This document shows positions 33,126 through 34,821 of a stretch of DNA of 34,821 bases, one piece after another. Positions within the stretch are counted from its first letter, which is position 1. The number at the start of each line of letters is the position of its first letter. This DNA comes from Calothrix anomala FACHB-343 (lineage in GTDB: Bacteria > Cyanobacteriota > Cyanobacteriia > Cyanobacteriales > Nostocaceae): positions 1-34,821 of the forward strand of contig NZ_JACJQG010000090.1 of assembly GCF_014696435.1 (NCBI RefSeq). Direction: 5' to 3'. The position numbers and the translations under genes are program-made. The notes below the pieces were generated by a model that had not been told where the DNA came from, searched no databases, and saw nothing but the letters and a program-made list of their open reading frames with translations.

Positions 33126-34304
33126 TTATTTTTTCCCTTTTTTCCTAGCCGCATCTCTTACTTGTTGATTGAGTAAATAACCAAATCCTGCTGTCTCTAA
33201 GCGGGTGACAAATTCTTCGCGGGTGTTACCTAGTGCTTTGGCTGTAGCATCTATATTCCAGTTATAAAAATGTAGCTGGCTGAGTAAATAAACTCGCCGG
33301 GTTTGGGCGGTGGAAAGACGGTAAGTTTTGAGATATTCTAATTCGCCATTTTCTCGGATAATTGCTTCCCCAATATGATTTTCCTCCTTGAGGCGCAAAT
33401 CAGTGATAAATCTTTGGAGAACAAATGGCCCTGCTGTAAAAACTCTTTGAGAATTTAGCTGACGTTGTAACAATCCTTCCGCCATGAATCCCTGAAAAGC
33501 AGCCCAATCCGATCGCATTTTGGCGATCGCGCTGCGCAAATCTGCCAAACTATTAATTGTCGAATCATCTACAGATAAATCCATTGGTAAAGGCTTGTCA
33601 AACATCAAGCTGTATTCATAAATTAACTCGCCGTAGAAGTCCTCAAGTAAACTGGTATGTAAAGCGCGGTAATCTTCTGGCGTAGGAACGACAAACGCCG
33701 ATGCTAAAGTCTCAGCGACAAATACCAACACCCCAACTTGTCGCGGATGAATCTCAAATACTCGCAAAGCATCTTCCAATCCCGCAATATAACGTCCATT
33801 CACGGACATTTCAGAGCGCGAACCTAAGCCATGAGATAAAGCATACTTAGAATATTCACTCCAAGCAATATCGGGGCCGGAAAAAAACAACGAGAGAAAA
33901 CCTTCCATCGCCAAATGTAGCGGTAAAAATCGCAGTTGATTCTTAGCTTCTCGCTTCGCCATGCGATGCATTAAGCGTACAGTCGCACAACCGCAATCTA
34001 AACGCTTTCCATCTGATTTTATTATCTGTCCACCAAAGCTAGCTAGGGGACTTCCATCGTCACTCCAAGACATCACCAACCCATGAGGTACATAGGAATA
34101 GTATTTCATCCCAGGTTCCGCGATCTTTCCGTCTAAGGAGACAATAGTAATATCTTCGTTGTAGTTACGCTGCATTAAGCGTAAATCTCCCCGCACTTCA
34201 CGCCGCAATAAAGGGACAATTCGCACAGCACCGCGTATCTGAGATGGTGCAATTTCTAAGCCTTTTAAAGATATATCGGTTAATAATTTCTGTTTGGTTG
34301 CCAT
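33126..34304 (-). CDS. ARPP-2-like protein with C-terminal Fis-type HTH
   Basis: A 392-aa cytoplasmic protein. The long N-terminal domain (SLKGLEIAPSQIRGAVRIVPLLRREVRGDL ...) resembles, from memory, the ARPP-type domains found beside ADP-ribosylglycohydrolases and rhodanese-phosphatases; I hold this loosely. A CGC motif (LDCGCATVRLMHRMAK) lies near residue 105. The C-terminus (HFYNWNIDATAKALGNTREEFVTRLETAGFGYLL) is a clear Fis-type helix-turn-helix, so DNA binding is likely. No ribosome-binding site is evident before the ATG at 34302-34304. Its last 25 codons are duplicated downstream at 32921-33006. Confidence 0.65.
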   Translation of the reverse strand: MATKQKLLTDISLKGLEIAPSQIRGAVRIVPLLRREVRGDLRLMQRNYNEDITIVSLDGKIAEPGMKYYSYVPHGLVMSWSDDGSPLASFGGQIIKSDGKRLDCGCATVRLMHRMAKREAKNQLRFLPLHLAMEGFLSLFFSGPDIAWSEYSKYALSHGLGSRSEMSVNGRYIAGLEDALRVFEIHPRQVGVLVFVAETLASAFVVPTPEDYRALHTSLLEDFYGELIYEYSLMFDKPLPMDLSVDDSTINSLADLRSAIAKMRSDWAAFQGFMAEGLLQRQLNSQRVFTAGPFVLQRFITDLRLKEENHIGEAIIRENGELEYLKTYRLSTAQTRRVYLLSQLHFYNWNIDATAKALGNTREEFVTRLETAGFGYLLNQQVRDAARKKGKK

Positions 34305-34432
34305 GATTAAGAAGGGAAGTTAGGGTTGAGGCTTTTTTAACGCGGAGGGGTGCTGAGTTCTCGCAAAGGCACGCGGAGTTTTCTTGAGTTAATTGGTTGA
34401 GAAGGGATTATGTTTTGTTATGAGGTAGAAGT

Positions 34433-34705
34433 TTTGAGTTAAAAGGTGTAAGTTTTGAGTTTTGAAGTTCAACGTTCGAGTAAAAAGGTGCAACTTTCGA
34501 GTTCTGAAGTTCATGCTTCGAGTTAAAAGGTGCAACTTTCGAGTTCTGAAGTTCATGCTTCGAGTTAAAAGGTGCAAATTCCGAGTTCAGAACTTCAAGC
34601 TTCGAGTGAAAAGGCTCAACTTCCGAGTTCAGAACTTCAACTTTCGAGTGAAAAGGCTCAACTTCCGAGTTCAGAACCTCAAGCTTCGAGTAAAAAGGTG
34701 CAACC
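34433..34705. repeat. Exact 21-bp tandem array (13 units, alternating two types)
   Basis: Thirteen head-to-tail 21-bp units without any length change. Two unit types alternate, TTCGAGTTAAAAGGTGCAAC(T) and TTCGAGTTCTGAAGTTCATG(C), giving a 42-bp higher-order period. Several frames on both strands stay open because the unit length is divisible by three, but no start signal supports a gene. It lies between the HTH gene and an insertion sequence. Confidence 0.85.
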
Positions 34706-34750
34706 TCCACTCTCAGAGGATGTTTGAAAAGTCGGACAGATTGTAAAAAA

Positions 34751-34799
34751 GCTCTCTCGGTATACGCTGTGAATAGATAGTAGACAGCACCGAGAGAGC
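34751..34799. promoter_or_regulatory. Inverted repeat in front of a putative transposase start
   Basis: GCTCTCTCGGT (34751-34761) and ACCGAGAGAGC (34789-34799) are perfect complements around a 27-nt loop, ending 3 nt before an ATG. Such hairpins in insertion-sequence ends can hide the ribosome-binding site when transcription enters from outside. The GAGAG of the right arm would itself be the ribosome-binding site. Confidence 0.5.
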
Positions 34800-34802
34800 A
34801 AC

Positions 34803-34821
34803 ATGAGTAAAGCATATCCCA
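34803..34821 (+). CDS. 5' end of a putative transposase (cut by window edge)
   Basis: The open frame starts ATG AGT AAA GCA TAT CCC (MSKAYP) and runs off the window. Many cyanobacterial IS5-family transposases begin with closely similar residues, and GAGAG stands just upstream. Six codons are too few for certainty. Confidence 0.35.

Larger units (their letters stand above)
34716..34821 (+). mobile_element. Left end of a probable insertion sequence (partial)
   Basis: The terminal-repeat-like GAGGATGTTTGAAAAGTC (34716-34733) is followed by a hairpin with perfect 11-bp arms and then by a start codon at 34803. The tip sequence and the first residues of the open frame resemble IS5/IS1031-type elements of cyanobacteria as I remember them. 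Only one end is visible, so family and exact boundary are uncertain. Confidence 0.4.

Noticed and set aside
34433-34705. CRISPR array
   Set aside because: Units are contiguous, with no unique spacers, and 21-bp units alternate between two related types. No cas gene is present.
34408-34815. 135-aa minus-strand and 94-aa plus-strand open frames over the 21-bp array
   Set aside because: Openness follows from a repeat length divisible by three. The minus-strand frame begins inside the insertion-sequence end antisense to the putative transposase, and the plus-strand frame starts at a TTG without a ribosome-binding site.

Overview
The window comes from a filamentous, Nostocales-type cyanobacterium. 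The evidence is frequent HIP1 octamers (GCGATCGC), cyanobacterial short tandem repeats (families built on CAATGCCC, GTCAACA and GACTAATG), a Ycf51 gene and typical cyanobacterial secreted haemagglutinin-like proteins. No rRNA, tRNA or CRISPR array is visible.

Region 1 (1-15.7 kb, all minus strand) is a two-partner secretion locus. One outer-membrane TpsB transporter (13908-15677) lies upstream of four tandem TpsA paralogues (7912-10374, 5352-7814, 2558-5173, 9-2492). Between TpsB and the array sit a PD-(D/E)XK nuclease-like protein and a large leucine-rich-repeat-variant (LRV/HEAT-like) protein. The array is evolving: there are two vestigial tpsA 3' ends (5277-5345, 13717-13752), and a 142-bp MITE-like element sits in frame inside the signal-peptide codons of one copy. 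A motif TGGGAACTCTAA lies 29-30 nt upstream of all four start codons.

Region 2 (16.2-19.65 kb, plus strand) holds a YaaW-family protein overlapping an O-antigen ligase/polymerase-like membrane protein, a structured non-coding stretch ending in a strong terminator, and a small secreted protein with three cysteine-bounded repeats. Two inverted copies of one composite hairpin/short-repeat element bracket the region.

Region 3 (19.7-27.9 kb, plus strand) is the most interesting part. It is a tight three-gene operon matching the predicted pPIWI-RE conflict island: a MerR-like HTH/zinc-ribbon/PD-(D/E)XK protein, a DinG/XPD-like helicase with a cysteine cluster, and a divergent PIWI protein. The genes overlap by 17 bp and are separated by 2 bp. 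A dyad (TTTACA-N8-TGTAAA) overlies the probable promoter at the first start codon. The family is predicted to act on invading nucleic acid, probably RNA-DNA hybrids; as far as I know its mechanism is little tested.

Region 4 (27.9-32.8 kb) is housekeeping-like: Ycf51, an iron-containing alcohol/glycerol dehydrogenase-family protein translationally coupled to a class I/II aminotransferase, a stand-alone response-regulator receiver, and a small conserved protein on the minus strand. Low-complexity tandem repeats separate them.

Region 5 (32.8-34.8 kb) holds a protein with a C-terminal Fis-type HTH, a duplicated fragment of its 3' end next to a 74-bp palindromic repeat, an exact 13 x 21-bp tandem array, and the apparent left end of an insertion sequence running off the window.
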